Program-made: the position numbers and the translations under genes
Shown here: piece after piece, positions 26,771 to 35,177 of the stretch
How positions within the stretch are numbered: the stretch's first letter is position 1
Layout of the letters: each line of letters opens with the position of its first letter
The notes under the pieces: model-generated
Told to the model about the DNA's origin: nothing
Databases searched by the model: none
Seen by the model: only the letters and a program-made list of their open reading frames with translations
Assembly: GCA_030425205.1 (NCBI GenBank)
Contig: JAUIAP010000043.1
Location: forward strand, 1 to 52,448
Origin: Anaerolineae bacterium
GTDB taxonomy: Bacteria > Chloroflexota > Anaerolineae > Promineifilales > Promineifilaceae
DNA length: 52,448 nt
Direction: 5' to 3'

Positions 26771-27181
26771 TCAAATCGCTCCCCTAATGCGCGGCCAAAA
26801 ATGCCAGATAAAGCTGATAACGGCCGCAATTTCCACGCCCCGCCCGACAACCGCCACCATGCGCCCCATTCGCAGAGCCGTCCCCGCAACGACGAGCCAA
26901 ATGCCCAGATTGAGCAACATAAAGGCGAGTTGGGCGTAGGTCGTTTTCGGCCGATGTGGTTTCTCCCAGTAGCGCGGCAAAATCCAAAATGCAACCCCCA
27001 TCGTCACCTGTACGATCCAGCCAAATAGCAGGAACTCGATGTGTGCGGGCAGCCATCCCCACAGCCAAAATATGCGAAAGAACGGCAACCCTTTGTGGGT
27101 CAACAGCAGTGCGCCAAACGTGAACCCTAACAGCAGGTAGAGCAAGGCGGCGCGAATCATCCATTGGCTCAGACGAGGCAT
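26771..27181 (-). CDS. Four-helix membrane protein, heme-copper-oxidase/NnrS-like (b)
   Basis: 136 residues starting MPRLSQWM; the longer upstream frame overlaps the preceding gene and is rejected. It has about four membrane helices, with a conserved His in WGWLPAHIEFLLFGWIVQV and WILPRYW. It resembles the preceding protein (FFHLFLVGWVTQMIFGVIYW), so the two look like duplicated half-size relatives of oxidase subunit I or NnrS, which carry His in a helix followed by a Gly-Trp pair. One base separates the upstream stop from this ATG, so they are cotranslated. It is divergent from a Crp/Fnr gene and lies close to the nos genes, consistent with a role in nitrogen-oxide or heme-linked respiration. 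The precise function is unknown. Confidence 0.72.
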   Translation of the reverse strand: MPRLSQWMIRAALLYLLLGFTFGALLLTHKGLPFFRIFWLWGWLPAHIEFLLFGWIVQVTMGVAFWILPRYWEKPHRPKTTYAQLAFMLLNLGIWLVVAGTALRMGRMVAVVGRGVEIAAVISFIWHFWPRIRGAI

Positions 27182-27182
27182 C

Positions 27183-27614
27183 TCACTCTCCCCGATAGCG
27201 ATCTTTGACACGCGGCCACGCCAACATGACAAAGAACAGCGCGGCTCCCCACTGCAGCAGGGCCGCGATTGCCAACAGCCAGCCCCAAATTCCGTAGGGG
27301 CGAGCGTTGTTGATCGGTTCCGCCACGACGCGCAGCAGCAACCCCACATTGAGCAATGCAAACGTCGTCCAGCCGACCCACGCATCTCCACGCGGATTGG
27401 CGCGAGTGATGATGGGAAACATCCAGTAGATCACGCCGAAGATCATCTGTGTGACCCAACCGACGAGAAAGAGATGGAAAAATGCGGGATTCAGCGTGCG
27501 AACAAAGGCGGGCAGTGGGATGGTTGTGGGCATCGCCAAGACAAATCCCAGCAGTAAGGCAACCGCCAGATAGACGAAGGCAGATTTGATAAACGCACGG
27601 GTTAGGGTAGGCAT
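27183..27614 (-). CDS. Four-helix membrane protein, heme-copper-oxidase/NnrS-like (a)
   Basis: 143 residues and four membrane helices. The His in NPAFFHLFLVGWVTQ and the following IFGVIYWMFPI match the second half of the helix pair in NnrS or oxidase subunit I-like proteins. A second small paralogue follows with one base between them. The Crp/Fnr gene at 27680 is divergent, and the 65-bp spacer probably contains both promoters. Such small His-containing membrane proteins are common near denitrification genes, but no biochemical role is established for this pair. Confidence 0.74.
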   Translation of the reverse strand: MPTLTRAFIKSAFVYLAVALLLGFVLAMPTTIPLPAFVRTLNPAFFHLFLVGWVTQMIFGVIYWMFPIITRANPRGDAWVGWTTFALLNVGLLLRVVAEPINNARPYGIWGWLLAIAALLQWGAALFFVMLAWPRVKDRYRGE

Positions 27615-27679
27615 GATTTGTTTGTGTTACACTGGTTAAAAGTTGTCATTCCCACCTACGCAGGAACCTATCTCGCCTT

Positions 27680-28387
27680 ATGTCCAAGAAACAGTCTGAT
27701 AGCGCAATCATCGCAAACTGTGCCTTACTCAACGGATTGTCCCCGTCTGAGGTCGCGTCCATTTTGGAACGTGGACATCTACGACACGTGCCTGCGGGCG
27801 AGTTCTTCTTGCATCAGGGCGAAGAGTCGTCCACGATGTATATTCTCTGTGCAGGTCGCGTCAAGTTAAACTCGCTTTCGGCCGATGGACACCAAGTCAT
27901 CGTCGGCATTTTACAGCCGGGCAACGGCTTAGGCATCATTGTTTCGTTGAGCAATATGCCGTATCCCGTTTCGGCCGAAGCCCTCGAAGATTGCACCGCC
28001 TACGCATGGCAGCGCGACGACATGACTGCGCTCATGCTGCACTATCCCCAGCTTGCGCTCAACGGCATGGAGATGATCGGCCGACGCTTTGCCCAACTGC
28101 AAGAGCAGTTTCGTGATGTCTCGACGCTGCGTGTCGAGCAACGGGTCGCGCTCGCGCTCAATCGGCTTGTGCGTCAGTTGGGCAAGCGCACCGATGCGGG
28201 TGTGCTAATCGACCTGCCGCTCACCCGTGAAGAGCTTGCCCAAATGACTGGCACAAACGTCTTTAACGTCAGCCGCATTTTGAGCAAGTGGGAATCGGCC
28301 GATATTATCAACACGGGTCGCAAACGCATCGTCGTACACAATGCCCACGCACTGGTGGCGATTGCGGAAGATTTGCCCTCTACGTAA
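27680..28387 (+). CDS. Crp/Fnr-family transcriptional regulator (candidate nos regulator)
   Basis: 235 residues. The cyclic-nucleotide-binding-like beta roll (about 20-135) includes GHLRHVPAGEFFLHQGEESS and GRVKLNSLSADG. A long dimer helix follows, then the HTH_Crp domain with LTREELAQMTGTNVFNVSRI as recognition helix. There is no N-terminal Cys cluster, so it is not a classical iron-sulfur FNR; a heme-type or DNR-like sensor is possible. It sits between small respiratory membrane proteins and nosZ. An FNR-like palindrome upstream of nosZ (28803-28824) is a likely target. The gene overlaps the converging cupin gene by 8 bp. Confidence 0.92.
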   Translation: MSKKQSDSAIIANCALLNGLSPSEVASILERGHLRHVPAGEFFLHQGEESSTMYILCAGRVKLNSLSADGHQVIVGILQPGNGLGIIVSLSNMPYPVSAEALEDCTAYAWQRDDMTALMLHYPQLALNGMEMIGRRFAQLQEQFRDVSTLRVEQRVALALNRLVRQLGKRTDAGVLIDLPLTREELAQMTGTNVFNVSRILSKWESADIINTGRKRIVVHNAHALVAIAEDLPST

Positions 28388-28706
28388 TCATCAACAACAG
28401 CATTTGTACCTCTGTCTTTGCCACAATGCTGTGTGGCAGGTTAGCTGGCATGTGAACCCAGGTGCCTTTTTCGGCCGAAATTTTCTCCTCCCCCAACGTG
28501 ACATCCGCCTCCCCTTCGATGAAATGCAGAATGGCAGCATAGCTGCTCGTATGCTCCGACAATGTTTCGCCAGCCGCAAATGCAAACAATATCACTTTGA
28601 TTTGCTTATCCTTGTAGACAGACCGACTGATAATTGAATCGTCAGGCAACGTTGGAATCAGCGTTAGTAAATTTGGCACGATTTTGTTGGCGGTTAACTG
28701 TGTCAT
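28380..28706 (-). CDS. Small cupin-domain protein
   Basis: 108 residues from MTQLTANK, with an AGAGGAAAC ribosome binding site; an upstream in-frame ATG lacks one. Cupin motif 1 is visible as GETLSEHTSSYAAILHFIEGEADV and motif 2 as GTWVHMPANLPHSIVA, giving the usual His set for a single metal. Single-domain cupins of this size often sense or buffer small molecules, and some in denitrifiers accompany nitrogen-oxide genes. No substrate can be named. It converges on the Crp/Fnr gene and is divergent from nosZ across a 257-bp spacer. Confidence 0.85.
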   Translation of the reverse strand: MTQLTANKIVPNLLTLIPTLPDDSIISRSVYKDKQIKVILFAFAAGETLSEHTSSYAAILHFIEGEADVTLGEEKISAEKGTWVHMPANLPHSIVAKTEVQMLLLMIT

Positions 28707-28802
28707 GTTTCCTCTGAAAATAAGGATGAAATATGAAGTATGGAGTGGGACGTTCATCCTGTTATTTTTGTTCATTCCAAGTTTAACAGGTTGCATCGGT
28801 GG

Positions 28803-28848
28803 GTCTTTGCATTTTTGCAAAGACGAACCATCCATTTCCCCCTATGCT
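28803..28848 (+). promoter_or_regulatory. nosZ promoter with FNR-like palindrome
   Basis: GTCTTTGCA (28803-28811), four T, TGCAAAGAC (28816-28824): perfect nine-base arms with half-sites TTGCA-N4-TGCAA, the FNR/DNR layout. The centre is 29.5 bp upstream of a -10-like TATGCT (28843-28848), which puts it at about -41.5, the class II activator position. The nosZ start is about 116 bp downstream of that -10, so the leader is rather long. Confidence 0.55.
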
Positions 28849-28963
28849 ATCTCCATCGTGGGGGTCACGCACCTGTCCCTTCCCTATGGGAGCCGCGCGA
28901 TCCCACAAATCAACCAGCTAATTGTCTGCCGCTGTTGCGTTCAGACAAAAGGAGATCGCGCAG

Positions 28964-30988
28964 ATGAAATTTGCACAAAAACGCTCGTGGAAACCGTTGA
29001 TCGCGCTCTTATTGCTATTGGGCTTGGTCGCTGTGGTGGAGACAAGCTGTGGGGATAGCGGCAGTGATGGGGAGAGTGCTGGGGAGACGGCGGGATTATC
29101 GGCCGATGCGTCAGCCATCGCCGCCGCCCGTGGTTTGACCCCCGCCGATATTTCCGCCGCCCTCAAAACATACACCCCCTCTGGCGTACACGATGAATAC
29201 CTCATGTTCGCATCTGGTGGTCATAGTGGGCAAGTCTACGTCATCGGAATGCCCTCGATGCGGATTATCAAGAAAATCGCCGTCTTTACGCCTGAGCCGT
29301 GGCAAGGGTATGGCTATGGCGCGGAAGGGACGATGGCCGTACTGGAAGAAGGCGACCCCAACGGCACAGATATTCGCTGGGGCGACACCCATCACCCTGC
29401 CCTCAGCGAGACGGCTGGCGACTATGACGGCCAATTCCTTTTCATCAACGATAAGGCAAACGGTCGCGTTGCCGTGATTAGCCTCAAAGATTTTGAGACA
29501 AAACAACTCGTTAAAAATCCGCTCGCGCTTGGCGATCATGGCGGGACGTTTGTCACACCTAGCACCGATTGGGTCATTGAAGGTGGACAATACGGCGCAC
29601 CGTTGGGCTGGGAATATGCCTCGATTGACGACTACAAAACAGATTACCGCGGTCTCGTCACCATCTGGAAATTTGACCGTGAGGCAGGACGCATCGACCC
29701 ATCACGCTCATTTGCGATAGAGCTGCCCCCCTACTGGCAGGATTTATGCGACTCTGGCAAGCTGGTGAGCGAGGGTTGGATCTTCTGCAATTCGTTCAAC
29801 ACAGAGATGGCAACGGGCGGCGTCGAAGATGGCAACGCGCCGTTTGAAGCAGGTGCGTCGCAGCGCGATATGGACTATCTGCACGTCATCAACTTGGATA
29901 AGGCGGCCGAAGTTGCGGCGGCTGGTAAGACGATGGATGTCAAGGGGTTCCCCGTCATTCCGATGGCGACCGCGGTCGAAGAAGGGTTGCTGCACTTTAT
30001 TCCAGAGCCAAAAAGCCCGCACGGGGTCGATGTGACGCCCGATGGCAAATTTATGGTCGTCTCTGGCAAGCTCGATCCGCACGTCACCATTTACAGCTTT
30101 GAGAAAATTCAGGCCGCCATCGCAGCGGGTGGATTTGAGACAGACGATTATGGTATTCCGATTCTTGACTTTGACAGCGTGATGGAAGCGCAGGTTGAAG
30201 TCGGCTTAGGCCCCCTACACACCCAATTTGACAATCTGGGCTACGCCTATACCAGCCTGTTCTTGGAACCCGCCGTCGCACGCTGGGCGTTGGGTGGCGA
30301 TTTTGCCGACCTGCATGAGGAAGAGTCGTGGACGCTGGTGCATAAAACGCCCGTCCAGTACAACGTCGGCCATATCGCGGCGGCCGAAGGGGACACCGTT
30401 AGCCCTGATGGACGCTTCCTTGTCTCGATGAATAAGTGGGCGATTGACCGCTTTGCCAACGTAGGGCCCTTGCTGCCGCAGAACTTTCAACTGCTCGATA
30501 TTGCCGAACCCGGCATGAACATGCCCGTTTTATACGACCTGCCCATCCCTGATGGTGAGCCGCATTACGCGCAAATCATTAAGGCGGACAAGCTCGATCC
30601 GTGGGAGGTTTACCCAGAGGTGGGCTGGAATCCACATACGGGCGCAATTGACGAAAATGCGGTGCAGCTTGGGGAAGAGCGTGTGGAGCGCAACGGCAAT
30701 GAGGTTGAGATTTGGATGACCTCTGTTCGCAGTCACTTTACGCCAGAACATGTTTCGATTAAGCAGGGCGACCACGTCATTTGGCACATCACCAACGTCG
30801 AACGCGCCTATGACGCGACGCACGGCTTCTCGATTCCGTTCTACAACATCAACCTGAGTATTGAACCCGGTGAAGCGGTGACGTTTGAATTTGATGCAGA
30901 ACAAGATGGGGTTTTCTCCTACTACTGCACCGAATTTTGCTCGGCGTTGCATCTTGAGATGACGGGGTATCTGTTTGTTGAGCCTTAA
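28964..30988 (+). CDS. nosZ: Nitrous-oxide reductase, clade II (lipoprotein type)
   Basis: 674 residues from the ATG at 28964 (AAGGAG site). It reduces N2O to N2 on the outer side of the membrane. The N-terminus is a Sec lipoprotein signal with lipobox VETSC, not a twin-arginine signal, which marks the atypical clade II. The seven-blade CuZ propeller includes GDTHHP, SPHGVDVTPDGKF, SGKLDPHV and GLGPLHTQF, which supply its His ligands. The C-terminal cupredoxin holds the CuA site CTEFCSALHLEM (Cys655, Cys659, His663, Met666). It leads a plus-strand cluster with a membrane protein, nosD, nosF, nosY, nosL and cytochrome c. An FNR-like palindrome precedes it. Confidence 0.97.
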   Translation: MKFAQKRSWKPLIALLLLLGLVAVVETSCGDSGSDGESAGETAGLSADASAIAAARGLTPADISAALKTYTPSGVHDEYLMFASGGHSGQVYVIGMPSMRIIKKIAVFTPEPWQGYGYGAEGTMAVLEEGDPNGTDIRWGDTHHPALSETAGDYDGQFLFINDKANGRVAVISLKDFETKQLVKNPLALGDHGGTFVTPSTDWVIEGGQYGAPLGWEYASIDDYKTDYRGLVTIWKFDREAGRIDPSRSFAIELPPYWQDLCDSGKLVSEGWIFCNSFNTEMATGGVEDGNAPFEAGASQRDMDYLHVINLDKAAEVAAAGKTMDVKGFPVIPMATAVEEGLLHFIPEPKSPHGVDVTPDGKFMVVSGKLDPHVTIYSFEKIQAAIAAGGFETDDYGIPILDFDSVMEAQVEVGLGPLHTQFDNLGYAYTSLFLEPAVARWALGGDFADLHEEESWTLVHKTPVQYNVGHIAAAEGDTVSPDGRFLVSMNKWAIDRFANVGPLLPQNFQLLDIAEPGMNMPVLYDLPIPDGEPHYAQIIKADKLDPWEVYPEVGWNPHTGAIDENAVQLGEERVERNGNEVEIWMTSVRSHFTPEHVSIKQGDHVIWHITNVERAYDATHGFSIPFYNINLSIEPGEAVTFEFDAEQDGVFSYYCTEFCSALHLEMTGYLFVEP

Positions 30989-30989
30989 T

Positions 30990-31228
30990 GCGTGATGCGT
31001 AAAACGTGAAACGTAAAACGTAATGAGGTTGTCTTCATTACTGCGTACTACGTCAAAATGTGCGTGGTGTACCTAAAAAAGTTGTATCACAGAGTTACAC
31101 AGAGATGGCACAGAGTTACACAGAGAGAAGAAAAAGCAAGAACTCCGTGACCCTCTGTGTCTCCTCCGTGTAACTTTTGATTGTGGCTTCACCATTTTAT
31201 GTTTTACGCAATACGCTTTACGCGCCAG
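30990..31228. repeat. Composite intergenic repeat block between nosZ and the membrane-protein gene
   Basis: The block consists of gcgtaaaacgt/acgtaaaacgtaatg units on the left and inverted ttttacgcaatacgctttacgc units on the right. Between them lie two perfect 18-bp copies beginning cacagagttacacag (31088-31105 and 31109-31126, period 21), faced by inverted ctctgtgtctcc. Related units occur at 31931, 35104, 42953 and 50870. It looks like self-complementary repeat DNA rather than a gene. Confidence 0.7.
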
Positions 31229-31232
31229 AGCG

Positions 31233-31883
31233 ATGACAATGACCGCACTAAAACGACTGATCGGGCCGCGAATGCCGGATGATTTATCGGCCGAAAAACG
31301 CGCCCTATTCCAACGTCCAACGATTTTGTGGATTACGGCCGCCGTGCTGCTAATCATCTCTATTTTTCTGCCGTACTGGAAAATGACGCTGCTTGCGCCG
31401 CAATATCCCGGCGGGCTGCACGTCATCACCTACGTCAATCGGCTGGAAGGGGACGTGATGGAAATCGACGGGCTAAACCACTATATCGGGATGCGCCCGC
31501 TCGGTGAGGCAGCACAGTTGGAGCGTGCGGTGAGTATCGTCGCTATTAGCGTGTTGGCGATGTTGGTGCTGGGCGCAATCTTTATCCACACCAAATATGC
31601 GGTGCTGCTGACGCTGCCAGCCATCCTGATGCCGTTCATTTTCTTGGCCGACATGTACTACTGGATGCGAAATTTCGGGATGAATCTCGACGAGACGGCC
31701 GCGCTCAGTTCGATTATCGAGCCGTTTGTGCCCCCGATCTGGGGATCGGGATTTGTCGGGCAGTTTGAGACGATTGCCTCGTTTGAATTGGGGTTGGAAC
31801 TGGCGTTTTTGTCATCGCTGCTGATCGTGATTGGTTTGTACTTTCATCGCAAGGCGTACAAGCCACTCGTGGACGGGATGTAA
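31233..31883 (+). CDS. Nos-cluster integral membrane protein
   Basis: 216 residues, four membrane helices: one at about 32-50, two in the middle (about 95-140) and one near the C-terminus, with a large extracytoplasmic loop between the first two. That loop has a conserved-looking YPGGLHVITYVNRLEGDVME, then NHYIGMRPL, and the second loop is aromatic (MYYWMRNFGMN). I believe membrane proteins with such a loop accompany clade II nosZ clusters and may help electron supply or copper assembly (a NosB-type role), but this is inference. It lies between nosZ and nosD and its stop overlaps the nosD start (TAATG). The start at 31233 has a weak ribosome binding site and directly follows repeat DNA. Confidence 0.78.
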   Translation: MTMTALKRLIGPRMPDDLSAEKRALFQRPTILWITAAVLLIISIFLPYWKMTLLAPQYPGGLHVITYVNRLEGDVMEIDGLNHYIGMRPLGEAAQLERAVSIVAISVLAMLVLGAIFIHTKYAVLLTLPAILMPFIFLADMYYWMRNFGMNLDETAALSSIIEPFVPPIWGSGFVGQFETIASFELGLELAFLSSLLIVIGLYFHRKAYKPLVDGM

Positions 31884-33340
31884 TGAACAGGCAAAACTGC
31901 TTCATTTGGGAAATAGGAAGGGTTGCGTGGTGCGTGGTACGTGGTGCGTGTCCAAAGTACGTACCACGCACGACGTACTACGCACTTATCGTGTGTCTGA
32001 TGTGGATGCAGGAGGGCGTGGTGATGGCGGCGGGGATTTCGGCCGAAAATCTCCCCGCCGCCATCGCCAACGCAGCCGACGGCGACACTATTTATGTAGA
32101 CGGCGGCGTGCATCATGGATCGCTCGTGATTGATAAGCAGGTGACGTTAATCGGCCGAAATTGGCCCATTCTCGACGGCGACAACAGCGGAACCGTCCTC
32201 GCCATTCACGGCGCGGGCAGCACCATCAGCGGCTTTCTGATCCAGAACAGCGGTGACTCGCTCGATCAGGAAAACACAGGGCTGGCGATTGAAGCGTCCG
32301 ATGTCTTAGTCGAGAATAATCGCTTTGAAAACACGCTCTTTGGCATCTATCTGCGCCATGCACACGGCAGCACGATTCGTGGGAACGCCATCACCAGCAA
32401 AGATTTAGAAGTCCAGCGGCGCGGCGACCCAATCCGCATCTGGTACAGCAACGATGTGACGGTTGAGCAGAACGAGATACGGTTGGGCCGCGATGTGGTG
32501 CTGTGGTATTCGGAGCGACTGATCGTCCGCAACAATCGTGTTGAAGATGGTCGCTATGGGCTGCACTTCATGTACTGCGACGATGCGTTGATTACGCAAA
32601 ACAGCCTGCTCAACAACTCGGTCGGCGCGTTTATGATGTACAGCCGGCGCGTGACGCTGCGCCAAAACACCATTGCGGGCAATCGCGGCCCCAGCGGATA
32701 TGCGGTTGGCCTCAAGGATATGGACGACATCATCATTGAGGAAAATCTCTTTCTCGACAATCGCATCGGCGCACATCTCGACACGTCGCCGCGTGAGGTG
32801 GACAGTATCGGCCGATTTTCCAACAACGTTTTCGCCTACAACGACATCGCCGTAGAGCTGCAACCATCCGTCCGCAACAACCATTTTCAAGGCAACAGCT
32901 TTGTCGAAAACGAGGAACAAGTCTCTATCTCTGGTGGCGGCACACCGGGCAAAAATTTGTGGACGGTGGACGGTGTGGGCAACTATTGGAGCGATTACGT
33001 CGGCTATGATGCTGATAACAATGGCCAGGGTGATCTCGAATACAAGTCGTTGCGGCTGTTTGAAAATTTGATGGCGCAGGAGCCAAATCTACGCCTGTTT
33101 CTCTATAGCCCCGCCGTCAACGCCATCGACTTTGCGGCCCGCGCCTTCCCATTTGTGCAGCCCAAGCCAAAGCTGATCGACACCCTCCCCGCCATGCAGC
33201 CCTCCATCCCGACGGGCGCACCGCCGCTTGAACAGGCCAATGCAAACGGCTGGTATGCGCTGACGTTGACATTGACGCTCTTAGCATCTGCCGTCGCCAT
33301 GCTGCCCCAAGTTAGGCAGCGAGGATATAAATTTTCATGA
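31883..33340 (+). CDS. nosD: NosD, periplasmic copper-assembly beta-helix protein
   Basis: 485 residues. The body (about 60-400) is a right-handed parallel beta-helix with many N-N/D-I turns, such as LVENNRFENTLFGIYLRHAH and TIRGNAIT, typical of NosD. The C-terminus has a membrane helix (WYALTLTLTLLASAVAML). NosD works with NosF and NosY in maturing the CuZ site. The ATG at 31883 overlaps the upstream stop. Codons 15-40 come from an acgtaccacgc repeat, and an AGGAGG followed by ATG at 32024 offers a second start, but that would remove any export signal, leaving the true start uncertain. The stop overlaps nosF (ATGA). Confidence 0.88.
   Translation: MNRQNCFIWEIGRVAWCVVRGACPKYVPRTTYYALIVCLMWMQEGVVMAAGISAENLPAAIANAADGDTIYVDGGVHHGSLVIDKQVTLIGRNWPILDGDNSGTVLAIHGAGSTISGFLIQNSGDSLDQENTGLAIEASDVLVENNRFENTLFGIYLRHAHGSTIRGNAITSKDLEVQRRGDPIRIWYSNDVTVEQNEIRLGRDVVLWYSERLIVRNNRVEDGRYGLHFMYCDDALITQNSLLNNSVGAFMMYSRRVTLRQNTIAGNRGPSGYAVGLKDMDDIIIEENLFLDNRIGAHLDTSPREVDSIGRFSNNVFAYNDIAVELQPSVRNNHFQGNSFVENEEQVSISGGGTPGKNLWTVDGVGNYWSDYVGYDADNNGQGDLEYKSLRLFENLMAQEPNLRLFLYSPAVNAIDFAARAFPFVQPKPKLIDTLPAMQPSIPTGAPPLEQANANGWYALTLTLTLLASAVAMLPQVRQRGYKFS
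31931..31970. repeat. Inverted repeat inside the nosD 5' coding region
   Basis: TGCGTGGTACGT (31931-31942) pairs with ACGTACCACGCA (31959-31970) around a 16-base spacer, with further gcgtggtgcgtgg units on the left. The same units occur in non-coding DNA at 35104 and 42953, so this copy appears to have landed at the start of nosD and is now translated. Confidence 0.65.
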
Positions 33341-34191
33341 TTGAGGTAAGCGGACTGTCTAAACATTTCGGCCGATTAGCCGCCGTCGCTCAGCTCTCCT
33401 TTCACGTTGCGGCGGGTGAGGCGGTTGCCCTATGGGGCGCAAACGGCGCGGGCAAGACGACCGTTCTGCGCTGTTTGCTGGGACTGATCCCATTCACGGG
33501 AGATGTAACCATCGCCAATCACAACGTCGCCAAACGGGGCAAGGCGGCGCGGCGCATGGTCGGCTTTGTGCCACAGGATTTGACCTTTCACGACGATCTA
33601 ACGGTGGCAGAGACGTTAACATTTTATGGGCGGTTGAAGAAGGTTTCGGCCGATTTTGATTTCACCACCCTACTCGCCCAATTACAGCTTCAACCGCACA
33701 TCGACAAACGAGTGGGCGATCTGTCGGGCGGTCTCAAACAGCGGCTTGCGCTGGCGCTTGCCCTACTCGCCGACCCGCCGATTTTGCTACTTGACGAACC
33801 CAGCGCAAGCCTCGACATCCGCGCCCGCGACGACTTTTTGCATCTACTCAACGGCCTCAAGACGGCTGGCAAAACCTTTGTGTTTTCCTCCCATCGGCTC
33901 GATGAGGTGACGGCGTTGGCTGACCGCGTGTTGCTGCTAGAGGCGGGCAAGCTGGTCGTTGATGCGCCGCCGTCTGAGCTGGAACAGCGGCTCGGTTTAC
34001 CCAGCACATTGCACCTCTACATGCCGAAGCCAACGGCGATAACCGCTTTAGAAACGCTAACGGCGCAAGGATTAGCCGTCCATCTCAACGGACGCGGCGT
34101 GCGCGTGCAGGTTGCCGCTGGTGAAAAGGGGCGCGTCCTGCGACTCCTGCACAATTCTGGCATTGAAATTGACGACTTTGTAGTTGAATGA
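33337..34191 (+). CDS. nosF: NosF, ABC ATPase of the NosDFY system
   Basis: 284 residues. Walker A is GANGAGKTT (residues 34-42), the Q-loop VPQDLTFHDDLTV, the signature LSGGLKQRLALALAL and Walker B ILLLDEPSASLD, followed by the H-loop in FSSHRLDEV. The C-terminal 70 residues form the small ferredoxin-like extension seen in NosF/CcmA-like ATPases. It powers the NosY membrane subunit to deliver a sulfur species or conformational energy for CuZ assembly in NosZ. It overlaps nosD by four bases. Two TCGGCCGA octamers lie within it. Confidence 0.94.
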   Translation: MIEVSGLSKHFGRLAAVAQLSFHVAAGEAVALWGANGAGKTTVLRCLLGLIPFTGDVTIANHNVAKRGKAARRMVGFVPQDLTFHDDLTVAETLTFYGRLKKVSADFDFTTLLAQLQLQPHIDKRVGDLSGGLKQRLALALALLADPPILLLDEPSASLDIRARDDFLHLLNGLKTAGKTFVFSSHRLDEVTALADRVLLLEAGKLVVDAPPSELEQRLGLPSTLHLYMPKPTAITALETLTAQGLAVHLNGRGVRVQVAAGEKGRVLRLLHNSGIEIDDFVVE

Positions 34192-34267
34192 TGAGCCACA
34201 AATCAACCGCGCAATCACACAAATCACAATTCGTGTCATTCGTGGCCTCTTTCGCGGAGTTATAAAG

Positions 34268-35098
34268 ATGGATTTTGAAACCGTTTTGATCTTGGCTCAA
34301 AAAGAGTTAACCGACGCACGACGCAACCGCTGGTTCTTGCTTTATGCGCTGGCGTTTGCGGTTTTGTCGCTATTTTTGGCGTGGTTGGCGTTGTCAGGCG
34401 CGGGCAGTTATGGGGTGGCGGGTTTCGGCCGAACAACCGCCAGCCTGATCAACCTCGTCCTGCTAATCGTCCCGCTGATGGGCTTAACGCTTGGCGCACT
34501 CAGCCTTGCGGGTGAACGCGAAAATGGCACGCTGCTCTATCTGCTCGCCCAACCCATCGACCAGCGCGAACTATTGCTGGGCAAATTTATCGGTCTCGCG
34601 CTCTCGCTGATGGCGGCATTAGGGGTTGGATTTGGGCTGACCGCCCTGCTGATTGCGATACGGGGCGGCGGTGCAGATGCGGCGAGCTACGCCGTCTTAT
34701 TGGGATTAGCTAGCCTGCTGGCCGTCGTCAGTTTGAGTCTGGGTTTTCTGATTTCGGCCGCCGTCCAGCGCAGCGCAACCGCGATTGGGATCGCCCTTTT
34801 TCTCTGGCTGCTGCTCGTTTTCTTTGGCGATCTAGGCATCATGGGCAGTGCAATCGTGATGCAGCTCGACGTGGGGCAACTGCTAACCGTCGCGCTCATC
34901 AACCCGCTACAACTGTTCAAAATCGCTGCCGTGCTAGACATTCGCCAAAACCTCGAAGTGCTTGGCCCAGCGGGAATCTACGCACTTCGCCGTTGGGATA
35001 GCCAGCTAATGCCGCTGCTGATTGGACTGCTGATCGCATGGATTATCGCGCCGCTGTTGTTGTCGATGCGGCTGTTTCGGAGGCGCGGGGTGTTGTGA
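34268..35098 (+). CDS. nosY: NosY, membrane permease of the NosDFY system
   Basis: 276 residues with six membrane helices typical of ABC-2 permeases. The opening KELTDARRNRWFLLYALAF is the usual NosY/ABC-2 start, and GERENGTLLYLLAQP is the conserved cytosolic loop that contacts the ATPase. A longer frame from 34184 would translate a caca-rich repeat spacer. The ATG at 34268 with an upstream GGAG is preferred. The 76-bp gap to nosF contains an attcgtgtcattcgtggc unit, a repeat type seen in other spacers of this window. Together with NosF it probably moves a sulfur compound to the outside for CuZ building. Confidence 0.9.
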   Translation: MDFETVLILAQKELTDARRNRWFLLYALAFAVLSLFLAWLALSGAGSYGVAGFGRTTASLINLVLLIVPLMGLTLGALSLAGERENGTLLYLLAQPIDQRELLLGKFIGLALSLMAALGVGFGLTALLIAIRGGGADAASYAVLLGLASLLAVVSLSLGFLISAAVQRSATAIGIALFLWLLLVFFGDLGIMGSAIVMQLDVGQLLTVALINPLQLFKIAAVLDIRQNLEVLGPAGIYALRRWDSQLMPLLIGLLIAWIIAPLLLSMRLFRRRGVL

Positions 35099-35103
35099 CA
35101 TTC

Positions 35104-35160
35104 GTGGTGCGTGGTGCGTGGTACGTGCCTGAACAGTTTACGCAACACGCAATACGCCTA
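35104..35160. repeat. Repeat spacer between nosY and nosL
   Basis: Three gtggtgcgtgg/gtacgtg units on the left and cgcaacacgcaatacgcc on the right. It belongs to the same family as 30990-31228 and 42953-43010 and sits in the 79-bp gap before nosL. Confidence 0.6.
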
Positions 35161-35177
35161 CTTTCACAAACAATAAC

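Noticed and set aside
31088..31126. CRISPR array
   Set aside because: Two 18-bp direct copies with a 3-bp gap are too short and too close, there are no further units and no cas genes.
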